A DNA stretch of 64,000 nucleotides from Janthinobacterium sp. 17J80-10. Its GTDB lineage: Bacteria; Pseudomonadota; Gammaproteobacteria; Burkholderiales; Burkholderiaceae_D. The notes beneath the pieces were generated by a model. That model saw nothing but the letters and a program-made list of their open reading frames with translations, was not told the DNA's origin and did not search any database. Within the stretch, counting starts at the first letter, position 1. Every line of letters starts with the position of its first letter. Where the stretch lies: NCBI RefSeq assembly GCF_004114795.1, contig NZ_CP035311.1, positions 3,534,001 to 3,598,000 on the forward strand. The letters run 5' to 3'. This document shows positions 1-9,124 of this stretch, piece after piece. The translations under genes and the position numbers were made by a program.

Positions 1-2289
1 CTGCTGTTCGAGCGCTTCCTGAACCCGGAACGCGTCTCGATGCCCGACTTCGACATCGACTTTTGCCAGGAAAACCGCGACCGCGTGATCCAGTACGTCA
101 AGGACCGCTACGGCCGCGAGGCCGTGTCGCAGATCGCCACCTTCGGCACCATGGCCGCCAAGGGCGCGGTGCGCGATGTCGGCCGCGTGCTCGACATGAG
201 CTACATGTTTTGCGACGGCATCTCCAAGCTGATTCCGTTCAAGCCGGGCAAGCAGGTCACCATTGCCGACGCCATCGAGGAAGAGCCGCTCCTGAAGGAG
301 CGCATGAACAACGAGGAAGAGGTCAAGCAGTTGCTCGACCTCGCCCAGCAAGTTGAAGGCATTGCCCGCAACATCGGCATGCACGCCGGCGGCGTGCTGA
401 TCGCCCCCGGCAAGCTGACCGATTTTTGCCCGCTTTACACCCAGGGCGGCGACGCCGGCGTGGTGTCGCAGTACGACAAGGATGACGTCGAGGCCGTCGG
501 CCTGGTCAAGTTCGACTTTCTGGGCCTGACCACGCTGACCATCCTGGATCGCGCGGTGAACTACATCAAGATGCTCGACCCGGCCAAGGCCGATTTCGCG
601 CTGGAGAAGCTGCCGCTGAACGACCGGCCCTCCTATGAGCTGCTGACCAAGGCAAAAACCGTCGCCGTGTTCCAGCTTGAAAGCCGCGGCATGCAGGGCA
701 TGCTGAAGGATGCGCGGCCCGACCGCTTCGAGGACATCATTGCGCTGGTGGCGCTGTACCGTCCGGGCCCGATGGACCTGATCCCGGATTTTTGCCGACG
801 CAAGCATGGCGAGAAATTCGACTATCCTGATCCGCGCACCGAGGGCATCCTGTCCGAAACCTACGGCATCATGGTGTACCAGGAGCAGGTGATGCAGATG
901 GCACAGGTGATCGGCGGCTACTCGCTGGGCGGCGCCGATCTCTTGCGTCGCGCCATGGGCAAGAAGAAGGCCGAGGAAATGGCCGAGCATCGCGAAATTT
1001 TCCGCACCGGCGCCGCCAAGAACGGCCTGACGCAGGAAAAGGCCGACGAGATTTTCGACTTGATGGAAAAGTTCGCCGGCTACGGCTTCAACAAGTCGCA
1101 CGCCGCCGCCTACGCGCTGCTGTCCTATCACACCGCCTACCTCAAGGCGCATCATCCGGCCGCGTTCATGGCAGCCAACATGTCGTTGGCCATGGACGAC
1201 ACCGACAAGGTCAAGATCCTGGTCGAGGATGCCATGGATGTCTGCGGCCTGACGATCCTGCCGCCGGACATCAACCAGTCGGACTACCGCTTCATGCCGG
1301 TGGGCGAGCCGGGCAAGAAAGCCATGCAGATCCGCTATGGCCTGGGCGCGGTCAAGGGCTCGGGCCAGGGCGCCATCGAGGCGATCGTCGCTGCGCGCAA
1401 GTCTGGCGGGCCGTTTACCGACCTGTTCGACTTTACCAAGCGGGTGGACAAGCAGCAGATCAACCGCCGCACCATCGAATCGCTGATCCGCGCCGGCGCC
1501 TTCGACTGCTTCCAGGTCGACCGCGCGATCCTGCTGGCATCGGTTGCCCTGGCGCTGGAAGGCGCCGAGCAGGCCCAGGCGGCTGCCAACCAGGTCAGCT
1601 TGTTCGGCGACGACAGCGACATGGCTGCGCCCCCCGAATACATCAAGGTGCCTGCCTGGAGCGAGAAGCAGCGCCTGACCGAGGAAAAGGCCGCGCTTGG
1701 CTTCTACCTGTCCGGCCACCTGTTCAATGCCTATGCTCCCGAAGTGCGCAAGTTCGCGCGCAGCAAGCTGGCCGACCTCGCGCCCTCGCGCGATCCGCGC
1801 CTGATCGCCGGCGTCATCACCACGGTGCGCACGCAAATGACCCAGCGCGGCAAGCTGGTCATCGTCACGCTCGACGACGGCAGCGCAACAGTCGATGTCA
1901 CGGTCTACAACGAGATGTTCGAGCCGAACCGGCGCATGTTCAAGGAAGACGAATTCCTGGCCGTGCAGGGCAAGGTCTCGGAAGACCGCTTCTCCGGCGG
2001 CTTGCGCATCACGGCCGAGAAAGTCATGGATATCGCCGCTGCGCGCGCCGCCTTCGGCAAGGCCTTGCGGCTGTCGATGAATGGCCAGGCCGACGCCAAT
2101 AAGCTGCGCGAGATGCTGGCGCCTTACCAGCAGGCGGAAGATGCCTGCCGCATCATCGTGGAGTACACCAAAAATGGCGCGCTGGGCGAGTTACAGCTGT
2201 CCGACGCCTGGCGCGTGCGCGGCGACGATGCCCTGCGCAGCCAGCTGGGCGAATGGCTCAAGCACGAGAATGTCTGGTTCGAGTATTGA
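1..2289 (+). CDS. dnaE: DNA polymerase III alpha subunit, C-terminal part (5' end outside window)
   Basis: Replicative DNA polymerase catalytic subunit. The reading frame is already open at base 1 (LLFERFLNPERVSMPDFDIDF), so the gene begins upstream and about 762 residues are visible of a protein usually near 1150. The PDFDIDF motif carries two of the three catalytic aspartates of the PHP/Pol III family. It is followed by the conserved FGTMAAKGAVRDVGR block, the GYGFNKSHAAAYA helix-hairpin-helix-side block, and an OB-fold region near VIVTLDDGSATVDVTVYNE. It ends in TGA directly against the stop codon of the convergent glycosyltransferase, with no spacer. Identification is secure from the family motifs. 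Confidence 0.98.
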   Translation: MLFERFLNPERVSMPDFDIDFCQENRDRVIQYVKDRYGREAVSQIATFGTMAAKGAVRDVGRVLDMSYMFCDGISKLIPFKPGKQVTIADAIEEEPLLKERMNNEEEVKQLLDLAQQVEGIARNIGMHAGGVLIAPGKLTDFCPLYTQGGDAGVVSQYDKDDVEAVGLVKFDFLGLTTLTILDRAVNYIKMLDPAKADFALEKLPLNDRPSYELLTKAKTVAVFQLESRGMQGMLKDARPDRFEDIIALVALYRPGPMDLIPDFCRRKHGEKFDYPDPRTEGILSETYGIMVYQEQVMQMAQVIGGYSLGGADLLRRAMGKKKAEEMAEHREIFRTGAAKNGLTQEKADEIFDLMEKFAGYGFNKSHAAAYALLSYHTAYLKAHHPAAFMAANMSLAMDDTDKVKILVEDAMDVCGLTILPPDINQSDYRFMPVGEPGKKAMQIRYGLGAVKGSGQGAIEAIVAARKSGGPFTDLFDFTKRVDKQQINRRTIESLIRAGAFDCFQVDRAILLASVALALEGAEQAQAAANQVSLFGDDSDMAAPPEYIKVPAWSEKQRLTEEKAALGFYLSGHLFNAYAPEVRKFARSKLADLAPSRDPRLIAGVITTVRTQMTQRGKLVIVTLDDGSATVDVTVYNEMFEPNRRMFKEDEFLAVQGKVSEDRFSGGLRITAEKVMDIAAARAAFGKALRLSMNGQADANKLREMLAPYQQAEDACRIIVEYTKNGALGELQLSDAWRVRGDDALRSQLGEWLKHENVWFEY

Positions 2290-3141
2290 TTACTTAAAAT
2301 CGCGCAATCCGCGGATGCGCCCCAACAGGCGTGCAACGTAGCGCGGCGCCGGCACCAGCAGGCGCGGCACCAGCGCCGCCAGCGCCAGCCACAGCGTCTT
2401 GCGGCGCAAGCGCGCGGCCTGTTCGGCGCCCACATGCTTGCCGGTAAAAATCAGCTTTGATTGCGCGTGGTGGTAACCGCGATAGAATTCGGCGCGCAGC
2501 GGACTGTTGCCGCGCACCGAACTGCGCGACAGGTGGGTGACCGAAATCCCCGGCACCAGCACGATGGCCTTGCGGCTGTCGAACACGCGCTGGCACAGGT
2601 CTTCGTCCTCGTAATACAGGAAGAAACCCTCGTCGAAGAAGCCGATTTCGCGCATCACTGCCATGTTGAACAGCATGGCGGCGCCGCAGACGAAACCCAC
2701 GCAACATGGCCCCTCGGCCGCCGGCCCCTGCGAGCGCCATAACTTGCCCGGCCAGCGGTAGCTCAGCTCCACCTCGCCGCCGCGGCGGATCAGGTGCGGC
2801 GCGATGATGGCAGCCTCCGGAAAGGCGCCCGCTGCCGCCAGCAAACCGCGCAGAAACTCGTCAGAGGGAAGGCAGTCCGGATTCAGCAACAGCGCATGGC
2901 TGGTCGTCACCCGCCGCAGCGCCAGGTTGTTGGCGGCGCCAAAACCGAGATTACGCTCGTTGCGCAACACCAGGGCATTGGGCATGGCGCGCGCTGCCAC
3001 GTCGGCGGTGCCGTCATTGCTGGCATTGTCGACAATGGTCACATGGGGCAAGGCTGCCAGAGTCGGCGCCAGTGCGGCAATGCAGTGCGCGCTGTTATAA
3101 GTGACAACGATGACGGTCAGGTCGGCAATAGTAGGAGTCAT
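2290..3141 (-). CDS. family 2 glycosyltransferase (rhamnosyltransferase-like)
   Basis: Inverting GT-A glycosyltransferase expected to act on the cytoplasmic membrane face in polysaccharide synthesis. The N-terminus reads LTVIVVTYNSAHCI, followed by VDNASNDGT and NERNLGFGAANNLAL, the nucleotide-sugar binding features of GT2 WbbL/RfbF-type rhamnosyltransferases. A DxD-like acceptor region LLLNPDC and the DEGFFLYYEDEDLCQR block follow. I chose the ATG at 3141 (283 residues). An in-frame GTG at 3177 would add 12 residues lacking family character. The C-terminus is basic. It stands alone, divergent from trhO, 4.5 kb from the capsule locus, so its pathway is uncertain. Confidence 0.85.
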   Translation of the reverse strand: MTPTIADLTVIVVTYNSAHCIAALAPTLAALPHVTIVDNASNDGTADVAARAMPNALVLRNERNLGFGAANNLALRRVTTSHALLLNPDCLPSDEFLRGLLAAAGAFPEAAIIAPHLIRRGGEVELSYRWPGKLWRSQGPAAEGPCCVGFVCGAAMLFNMAVMREIGFFDEGFFLYYEDEDLCQRVFDSRKAIVLVPGISVTHLSRSSVRGNSPLRAEFYRGYHHAQSKLIFTGKHVGAEQAARLRRKTLWLALAALVPRLLVPAPRYVARLLGRIRGLRDFK

Positions 3142-3208
3142 TGGCAATTTGAGATTGGAGCGCCCAAATTTTATCACGGGGCAAATATCCCCACCGTCCC
3201 CCAGGGTT

Positions 3209-3214
3209 TATAAT
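3209..3214 (+). promoter_or_regulatory. possible -10 box of trhO
   Basis: A perfect TATAAT lies 32 bases before the trhO ATG. No good -35 hexamer sits 16-18 bases upstream, so the promoter assignment rests on the -10 alone. Confidence 0.4.
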
Positions 3215-3245
3215 GTCGGCAAATCAAAGACTTAGAGAAGTTTCC

Positions 3246-4088
3246 ATGCAGTCAAGCACCCAATCCATCGTTAACATCGCTGCCTACAAATTCATCAGTT
3301 TCGATGACACGCAAGAAAGGCGCGCCGAATTCCAGGCCCAGTGCAAGGCGCTGGATTTGAAAGGCACGATCCTGCTGACGCCCGAAGGCATCAACCTCTT
3401 CCTGGCGGGTGTGCGCGAATCGATCGACCGCTTCCTCGCCTGGCTGCGCAGTGATGCGCGCTTTGCCGATATCGAGGTCAAGGAAAGCTTTTCCGACGCC
3501 CAGCCCTTCAAGCGCATGCTGGTCAAGCTGAAAAGCGAAATCATCACCATGAAGATGCCCCTGATCCAGCCGGAAAAAGGCCGTGCCCCGGCAGTCGATG
3601 CCAAAACGCTCAAGCGCTGGCTGGACGCCGGCGTCGACGACGCGGGCAAGCCTGTGGTGATGATGGATACCCGCAATGCCTTCGAAGTCGATGTCGGCAC
3701 GTTCGACAACACCCTGGATTACCGCATCCACAAGTTTTCCGAATTCCCGGAAGTCGTGGCAAAGCACAAGGATGAACTGGCCGACAAGACCGTGGTGACC
3801 TTCTGCACCGGCGGTATCCGCTGCGAAAAGGCGGCGATCCACATGCAAAACATCGGTTACGAGAGTGTGTATCAGCTCGAAGGCGGCATCCTCAAGTATT
3901 TCGAGGAAGTTGGCGGCGCGCACTATACCGGCTCCTGCTTCGTGTTTGATTACCGCACCGCGCTCACGCCCGAGCTGGAGCCTTCAGGGGAAATCCGCTG
4001 CCGCGACTGCGGCAACGTCATCAAGGCGGAAGAACCGGACCAACCACTGCGCATCTACGGCAGGCTCTGTCCGCATTGCGCTGCATAA
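3246..4088 (+). CDS. trhO: tRNA uridine(34) hydroxylase / rhodanese-domain protein
   Basis: Oxygen-dependent hydroxylase forming 5-hydroxyuridine at the tRNA wobble position (TrhO/YceA family), 280 residues. An N-terminal acylphosphatase-like domain ([28 protein letters not shown]) is followed by a rhodanese domain whose active-site loop is FCTGGIRC with Cys187 as the expected catalytic residue. The C-terminus carries a CRDC...CPHC quartet typical of a small metal site in this family. The ATG at 3246 is preceded by AGAGAAG at 3233-3239; longer upstream starts lack a ribosome site. Its stop abuts the stop of a convergent micro-ORF. Confidence 0.95.
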   Translation: MQSSTQSIVNIAAYKFISFDDTQERRAEFQAQCKALDLKGTILLTPEGINLFLAGVRESIDRFLAWLRSDARFADIEVKESFSDAQPFKRMLVKLKSEIITMKMPLIQPEKGRAPAVDAKTLKRWLDAGVDDAGKPVVMMDTRNAFEVDVGTFDNTLDYRIHKFSEFPEVVAKHKDELADKTVVTFCTGGIRCEKAAIHMQNIGYESVYQLEGGILKYFEEVGGAHYTGSCFVFDYRTALTPELEPSGEIRCRDCGNVIKAEEPDQPLRIYGRLCPHCAA

Positions 4089-4196
4089 TCAATAGCCGTC
4101 CATATCCCGTTCTGTCACGGGATACAGGCACAAGCCGAAGGCCAGAAAAATAAAGACCAGGATCATTACTGCCAAAAGCGCAACAAGGGTGCCCAT
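4089..4196 (-). CDS. 35-residue single-span membrane protein (micro-ORF)
   Basis: Short reading frame starting at ATG 4196 and ending TGA at 4089-4091, directly against the trhO stop. The product begins MGTLVALLAVMILVFIFLAF and ends in the polar tail YPVTERDMDGY. That gives one strongly hydrophobic helix (about residues 4-25) and an acidic C-terminus. A good ribosome site (AAGGGA) lies about seven bases before the ATG. Size and layout recall small accessory subunits such as KdpF or CcoQ, but I see no specific motif and no partner gene nearby. It would escape usual length cut-offs. The real evidence is the RBS plus the membrane segment; expression is unproven. Confidence 0.55.
   Translation of the reverse strand: MGTLVALLAVMILVFIFLAFGLCLYPVTERDMDGY
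4103..4124. terminator. perfect 8-bp stem-loop between convergent genes
   Basis: TATCCCGT and ACGGGATA pair around a six-base loop just after the trhO stop, inside the convergent micro-ORF. There is no T-run on either side, so it is at best a weak or Rho-assisted bidirectional terminator. Confidence 0.35.
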
Positions 4197-4347
4197 GAAG
4201 TATCCCTTTGATATTTTTTTTAGGAAATGACGCAACAAGCAGAATGCCAAGCCTAAGGAACTACGAAATTGGCCCCTTGCGCCTTCTCAATGTCCGTTAC
4301 AATTCCTCGTCCCGCTTTCCACAAGCTAATAGTTCCCAATCGCAATA

Positions 4348-5571
4348 GTGGTTTCTCCCGTTAAAAAACGCCATGTCTATTACCTGAGTGGCTTCGATCC
4401 GCGAGGCCCCTCTTATTACCGGCGTTTGTACGCGAATGAAGGCGCGCGGCAGGCTGCCGTCAATGGCATGTCGCTGGACATTGGACCGCGCCAGCGCCCG
4501 TCCAGCCTGAGCAGCCAGTGGCAAATCCAGGCCGGGATCGATAGCCACGAGGTCACAACCACTTACGAATTCCTGCGCTGGGACGACCTGATCCGCAAAT
4601 ACTGGGAACGCAACGAACTGAAAATCCTGTTCGATTACTGCCGCGTGTATGCCATGTGCATTGCCAACGGCATGTTCGGGCATGTGCTCAAGACGGCCTG
4701 GCCCCCCTTCGTGGCGGCGGTCGTGCCGCTCTTGCTGATGCTGGCATCGCTGCTGCTGGCAATCGGCGCCGGCTGGCTGGCGGGCGGCGCCTTGCTCGCG
4801 GCAGGCGCGCCCGCCTGGCTGGCCCTGGCCACTGGCGTAGCCACCGGCGCCGGCGTGGTGCAACTCGGCCGCACGCTGGAAAAGCGCATGAACAGCTTCT
4901 GGCTGCTGCGCATCTATGCCTTCACGCGCCGCCAGGCAAACGAACACCTGACGGACCTGGAAGACCGCCTCGACGGCTTTGCGCGCCAGCTGGCCGCGAA
5001 GGCACGCGCTGCCGACACCGATGAAATCCTGCTGGTTGGCCACAGCACCGGCACCATCATGGCCGTCTCCGTGCTGGCGCGCGCGCTGCAGATCGACCCG
5101 GCGCTGGCCAGCCACGGCCCGCGCATCAGCTTCATGACGCTCGGCCAGTGCATTCCCATCCTGAGCTTCCTGCCGAAAGCCAGGCGCTTTCGCGCCGAAC
5201 TGGCGGCAGTCGCCGGCGCCGCGGACATCGACTGGATCGATTTCACCGCACCCACCGATGGCGCCTGCTTCGCCTTCGTCGACCCGGTCGCCGCCACCGG
5301 CATCCGTGACAACAGCCAAGGCAACGCCGTCCGGCAAGCGGCGCCGCGCCCCAAGATCCTCTCGGCGCGCTACCCCACCCTGTTCACCCCGCAAACCTAC
5401 GCCGCCATGAAGCGCGACTGGTACCGCCATCATTTCCAGTACCTGATGGCCGGCGAGCTGGCGGGCGACTATGACTTTTTTGCGATCACCGCCGGCGCCC
5501 TGCCGCTGGGCGAGCGTTACCGCAACCACGCTCCGGTCACCAATTTCACCGGTCTGAAGGTATTCAAATGA
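4348..5571 (+). CDS. membrane-anchored alpha/beta hydrolase-like protein
   Basis: Uncharacterised 407-residue protein. It has a nucleophile-elbow motif GHSTG (Ser233) in LLVGHSTGTIMAVSV, typical of serine hydrolases. Two predicted membrane helices lie at about residues 113-171, splitting the protein between an N-terminal region with DPRGPSYYRRLY and the hydrolase core. The start is GTG at 4348; no clear ribosome site and no nearby in-frame ATG was found. It ends ATGA-overlapped with the P450 gene, so the two are translationally coupled. An esterase or lipase supplying or processing the P450 substrate is an inference from context only. Confidence 0.6.
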   Translation: MVSPVKKRHVYYLSGFDPRGPSYYRRLYANEGARQAAVNGMSLDIGPRQRPSSLSSQWQIQAGIDSHEVTTTYEFLRWDDLIRKYWERNELKILFDYCRVYAMCIANGMFGHVLKTAWPPFVAAVVPLLLMLASLLLAIGAGWLAGGALLAAGAPAWLALATGVATGAGVVQLGRTLEKRMNSFWLLRIYAFTRRQANEHLTDLEDRLDGFARQLAAKARAADTDEILLVGHSTGTIMAVSVLARALQIDPALASHGPRISFMTLGQCIPILSFLPKARRFRAELAAVAGAADIDWIDFTAPTDGACFAFVDPVAATGIRDNSQGNAVRQAAPRPKILSARYPTLFTPQTYAAMKRDWYRHHFQYLMAGELAGDYDFFAITAGALPLGERYRNHAPVTNFTGLKVFK

Positions 5572-6971
5572 GCCGTTTCTGTCCCGTCTATCCCAAACCG
5601 CGCAAGAACAAGGCGTCCGCCCTGCTGATGTTGTTCGGCAAGCGCCGCTCCTGGCTGGATGGCCTCTACGAGCGCAGCTACGGCATGAAAATGGGCGAGG
5701 TCAAGCTGCCCGGCGCGCAACTCTACATGGTCAACGAGCCGCCGCTGGTGCGCCGCATCCTGATCGAACAGGCGGCCAAGTTCCCCAAGCACACCATGCT
5801 CGGCAAGCTCCTGGCCCCGCTGCTGGGCGAGAGTATCTTCACCACCAATGGCGCGCAATGGCAGCGCCAGCGCACCATGATGGATGGCTCCTTTGCGCAG
5901 ACCCGCCTGAAGCTGGTGTTCCCGCTGATGAAAGCGGCCGCTGCAGCCATGAAAGAGCGGCTCGACAAGCTGGAAGACGGCGCCGAGTACGACATCGACC
6001 TCGAAATGACGCATGTCACGGCCGACATCATCTTCCGCACCATCCTGTCGCAAACCCTGGAAGGCGAGACCTCGCGCAAGATCTTCGAGGAATTCACGCG
6101 CTTCCAGGAAATGGCGCCGCGCATCCTGAACCCCATGCTGTTCAAGCTGCCGCGCATTTTCTCGCCCTGGCTGGCAATCCGCCGCAGCAACCGCGCCGCG
6201 CGCGAAATCCGCGCGCAGCTGGAAGTCTTCATCCGTCCGCGCTATGACGCGCACCGCGCTGGCACACCCGGAGAGTACCAGGACATCCTGGCATCCCTGC
6301 TGGATGCCGTCGATCCGGTGGCCGGCACCGCTTTTTCCTTCGACGAACTGGTCGACCAGGTGGCGATGCTGTTCCTGGCCGGGCACGAAACCTCGGCCAG
6401 CGCCCTGTCCTGGGCGATGTACCTCATCTCGCACCGTGCGGAAATCCAGGAACGCATGCATGCAGAGGCGATGGCCGTCATGGGCGAGCGCGAACCCGAC
6501 TATTCCGACATCAAGAGCATGGAACTGATCTGGAACGTATTCCGCGAAACCCTGCGGCTCTACCCGCCGGTGGGCTTTTTCGCGCGCGAAGCCACCGAAA
6601 CCCAGGGCATGCGCGACAAGACCGTGCACGAAGGCGCGTCCGTCATCATCGCCCCCTGGCTGATCCACCGCCACCGCGAACTGTGGGAACGCCCCGACGA
6701 ATTCGACCCGGACCGCTATGGCTCGGCCAGCGCGCGCGAGTCGCTCAAGTGCGCCTACCTGCCCTTCAGCCTGGGCCCGCGCGTGTGCATGGGCGCCACC
6801 TTCGCGCTGCAGGAAGCCGGCCTGATCCTGGCCACGCTGGTCAAGCATTACCGCTTCGAGGCGCCTGCCGGCTATACGCCGGAGCCGGTGGGGCGGCTGA
6901 CCGTGCGCTCGGAAAACGGCGTTCGCGTGATTATCCGCAAGCGCAAGCAAGGCAACGGGGAAGCGGCATGA
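5568..6971 (+). CDS. cytochrome P450
   Basis: Heme-thiolate monooxygenase, 467 residues, the usual length. Visible signatures are the I-helix AGHETS (271-276), the K-helix ExxR (ETLR, Glu327/Arg330), the PERF-like region FDPDRYG, and the heme-binding loop FSLGPRVCMG with Cys407 as axial ligand. The style resembles bacterial fatty-acid or terpenoid P450s of the CYP4/CYP102-like clan rather than camphor-type P450s. No redox partner gene is adjacent. It overlaps both neighbours by ATGA, forming a three-gene coupled operon. The substrate cannot be read from the sequence. Confidence 0.95.
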   Translation: MSRFCPVYPKPRKNKASALLMLFGKRRSWLDGLYERSYGMKMGEVKLPGAQLYMVNEPPLVRRILIEQAAKFPKHTMLGKLLAPLLGESIFTTNGAQWQRQRTMMDGSFAQTRLKLVFPLMKAAAAAMKERLDKLEDGAEYDIDLEMTHVTADIIFRTILSQTLEGETSRKIFEEFTRFQEMAPRILNPMLFKLPRIFSPWLAIRRSNRAAREIRAQLEVFIRPRYDAHRAGTPGEYQDILASLLDAVDPVAGTAFSFDELVDQVAMLFLAGHETSASALSWAMYLISHRAEIQERMHAEAMAVMGEREPDYSDIKSMELIWNVFRETLRLYPPVGFFAREATETQGMRDKTVHEGASVIIAPWLIHRHRELWERPDEFDPDRYGSASARESLKCAYLPFSLGPRVCMGATFALQEAGLILATLVKHYRFEAPAGYTPEPVGRLTVRSENGVRVIIRKRKQGNGEAA

Positions 6972-7315
6972 AGGAAAGGCTTGCCGGCTTCATCCTGATG
7001 TGCGCAGTGGTGCCCATGGCCATCCTGGGTTACCTGATCATTTGCTGGGCCGGGTTTTTCGGCAAGGCCGAGCGCGGCCGCGCCGGCGTGCGCGCGCTCG
7101 ACCATTTCGTCAATGCCACCGTTTTCAATGGCTATGCCTGGGAATCGATTTCCTCGCATGCCTGGCGCATGCGCGAGAAGCACCCCTGGGCCAGGATGGT
7201 CATCTGGGTAACCGACCAGTTTCAGAAGGACCATTGCATGCGGGCGAACAAGCGCGAGCAACCGGTGGTCGATCTGGTGCTGGAAAAGGGGCTGGAGAAG
7301 CAGACAATCCACTAG
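6968..7315 (+). CDS. 115-residue conserved-looking membrane protein, function unknown
   Basis: Starts at the ATG overlapping the P450 stop. One N-terminal membrane helix (about residues 5-28, FILMCAVVPMAILGYLIICW) precedes a basic, aromatic soluble part with HPWARMVIWVTDQFQKDH. I do not recognise the family. Its tight coupling to the P450 and hydrolase suggests an accessory or anchoring role, which is inference. The longer in-frame reading from 6683 lies inside the P450 gene and is not used. Confidence 0.65.
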   Translation: MKERLAGFILMCAVVPMAILGYLIICWAGFFGKAERGRAGVRALDHFVNATVFNGYAWESISSHAWRMREKHPWARMVIWVTDQFQKDHCMRANKREQPVVDLVLEKGLEKQTIH

Positions 7316-7670
7316 GCCAACGTCAAAAGCGCCTGGAATGGCAGGAAGGGGCGCAATCCGCTGTCTCGCAAATCCAACGAGCCACTTCGACAAGGCCGCT
7401 GGCTTTCTAGGGATTTCGACAATAAAACATGGGCATTCATGGCATCTTCGGGACAAGCCATGCGATTCCTGCAATAAAATCATTGCCTGATATCAAGATC
7501 ACTTATCAGACGAGAATCACTTAGATCTTGCCTATCTACAACCCTAAAATAAATTTTAATTTCCGGTTATTCTTTAATACAATGTTGAGTGAAATCAAGA
7601 TTCTTTTATGAATTTTGCAAATACCGAAAGTTACTAAGCAGCGGCAGTAACACATTGATTAGAGAGTAGC
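7316..7670. other. 355-bp AT-rich leader of the capsule locus
   Basis: No gene seen. The last ~190 bases are AT-rich, unlike the flanking genes. A candidate -10 TACAAT lies at 7578-7583 with only a weak -35 (TTTAAT) at 7555-7560. A ribosome site AGAGAG precedes the manC ATG. No JUMPstart/ops element and no intrinsic terminator for the P450 operon were recognised. Confidence 0.4.
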
Positions 7671-9086
7671 ATGAGCATCGTTCCCACCATCCTGTGCGGC
7701 GGCGCCGGTTCCCGGCTTTGGCCTGTTTCCCGTGAATCGCATCCAAAGCCTTTCATTCGCCTGGCAGATGGCCAGAGCCTGCTGCAAAAAGCTTTCTTGC
7801 GCGGTGCGATGCTGCCAAACGTGCGTGAAATCCTGACAGTCGCCAATCGCGAACTGCTGTTCAAAACCCAGGATGACTTCCGCGAAGTAAATGACGGCAA
7901 GCTTGCCACCTCCTTCATCCTCGAACCGTTCGGACGCAATACTGCCGCAGCGATCGCCGCCGCAGCATTGCACGTCGCCCAGGCGCACGGCGAAGACGCC
8001 GTCATGCTGGTACTCGCGGCAGACCATTTGATTGCCGACCAGGAGGCATTTTCCCTAGCGGTAAGCGAAGCCGTTGCCTTGGCCCGCCAGGGCAAGCTCG
8101 TCACCTTCGGCATCCAGCCAGATGCACCGGAAACCGGCTATGGCTATATCGAAGCGAACGGCAACCAGGTTTTGCGCTTCGTCGAAAAACCCTCGCTGGC
8201 AAAAGCCGAGGAATACCTGGCATCCGGCAGCTTCTTCTGGAACTCCGGCATTTTCTGTTTTGAAGCAGGCGTGATGCTGCAGGCGCTGGAACAACATTGC
8301 CCGGATATCCTGGGCGCCACCGCGACCTGCATGACCGCCTCGCGCGCCGCGCAAGGCAAGGATTTCAGCCAGATCGAGCTCGACCCGGACAGCTTCGCGC
8401 TTGTGCCGGACAACTCGATCGACTATGCCGTCATGGAAAAATCCAGCCAGGTGGCCGTGGTTCCCTGCGACATCGGCTGGAGCGACATCGGCTCATGGAG
8501 CGCTCTGGGCAACCTGACCAATTCCGATGAACAGGGCAACCGCATCAATGGTGAAGCCCTGCTGCACGATGTATCCAATTGCTATATCCGCAGCGGCAAG
8601 CGCCTCATCGGCGCCGTCGGCCTCGACAATCTCATCATCGTCGACACGCCGGATGCGCTGCTGGTGGCAGACCGGTCCCGCGTGCAGGACGTCAAGCACC
8701 TGTACGCAGCATTGAAGGCACAGGGGCATGAAGCCCACAAGCTGCACCTCACCGTGCACCGCCCCTGGGGCACTTATACCGTGCTGGAAGATGAAGTCCG
8801 CTACAAGATCAAGCGCATCGTCGTCAAGCCGGGCGCCTCGCTCTCGCTGCAGATGCACCACCACCGCAGCGAGCACTGGATTGTCGTCAGCGGCATGGCG
8901 CGGGTCGTCAATGGCGACAATGAACTGTTCGTCAACACCAACGAATCCACCTATATCCCGGCCGGCCACAAGCACCGCCTGGAAAACCCCGGCATCCTCG
9001 ACCTGGTCATGATCGAAGTGCAAAGCGGCGAGTACCTTGGCGAAGACGACATCGTGCGTTTCCAGGACGTCTACGGCCGCTGTTAA
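7671..9086 (+). CDS. manC: mannose-1-phosphate guanylyltransferase / mannose-6-phosphate isomerase
   Basis: Bifunctional ManC/AlgA/CpsB-type enzyme, 471 residues, the standard length. The N-terminal nucleotidyltransferase signature GGAGSRLWPVSRESHPKPF and the FVEKP metal/sugar site give GDP-mannose synthesis. The C-terminal cupin with VHRPWGTY, QMHHHRSEHWIVVSG and PAGHKHRLENPG is the isomerase domain. It is the first gene of the capsule locus and supplies the GDP-mannose used by Gmd and Fcl (24.6 and 26.6 kb). ATG 7671 follows AGAGAG. Confidence 0.95.
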   Translation: MSIVPTILCGGAGSRLWPVSRESHPKPFIRLADGQSLLQKAFLRGAMLPNVREILTVANRELLFKTQDDFREVNDGKLATSFILEPFGRNTAAAIAAAALHVAQAHGEDAVMLVLAADHLIADQEAFSLAVSEAVALARQGKLVTFGIQPDAPETGYGYIEANGNQVLRFVEKPSLAKAEEYLASGSFFWNSGIFCFEAGVMLQALEQHCPDILGATATCMTASRAAQGKDFSQIELDPDSFALVPDNSIDYAVMEKSSQVAVVPCDIGWSDIGSWSALGNLTNSDEQGNRINGEALLHDVSNCYIRSGKRLIGAVGLDNLIIVDTPDALLVADRSRVQDVKHLYAALKAQGHEAHKLHLTVHRPWGTYTVLEDEVRYKIKRIVVKPGASLSLQMHHHRSEHWIVVSGMARVVNGDNELFVNTNESTYIPAGHKHRLENPGILDLVMIEVQSGEYLGEDDIVRFQDVYGRC

Positions 9087-9124
9087 GCGCATTGCCCCCC
9101 TCGTAGCACAACCGAAGTCAGATA

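Noticed and set aside
2124-2435. Minus-strand 103-codon frame across the dnaE end
   Set aside because: Overlaps two well-supported genes and has no family features.
7528-7534. TTGCCTA near manC as a match to the RTX operator half-site
   Set aside because: A 7-base match is expected several times by chance in a 64-kb window and no inverted partner is present.
7630-7660. JUMPstart/ops-like element before manC (GCGGCAGTAACAC)
   Set aside because: Does not match the ops core GGCGGTAG and no longer JUMPstart homology is visible.
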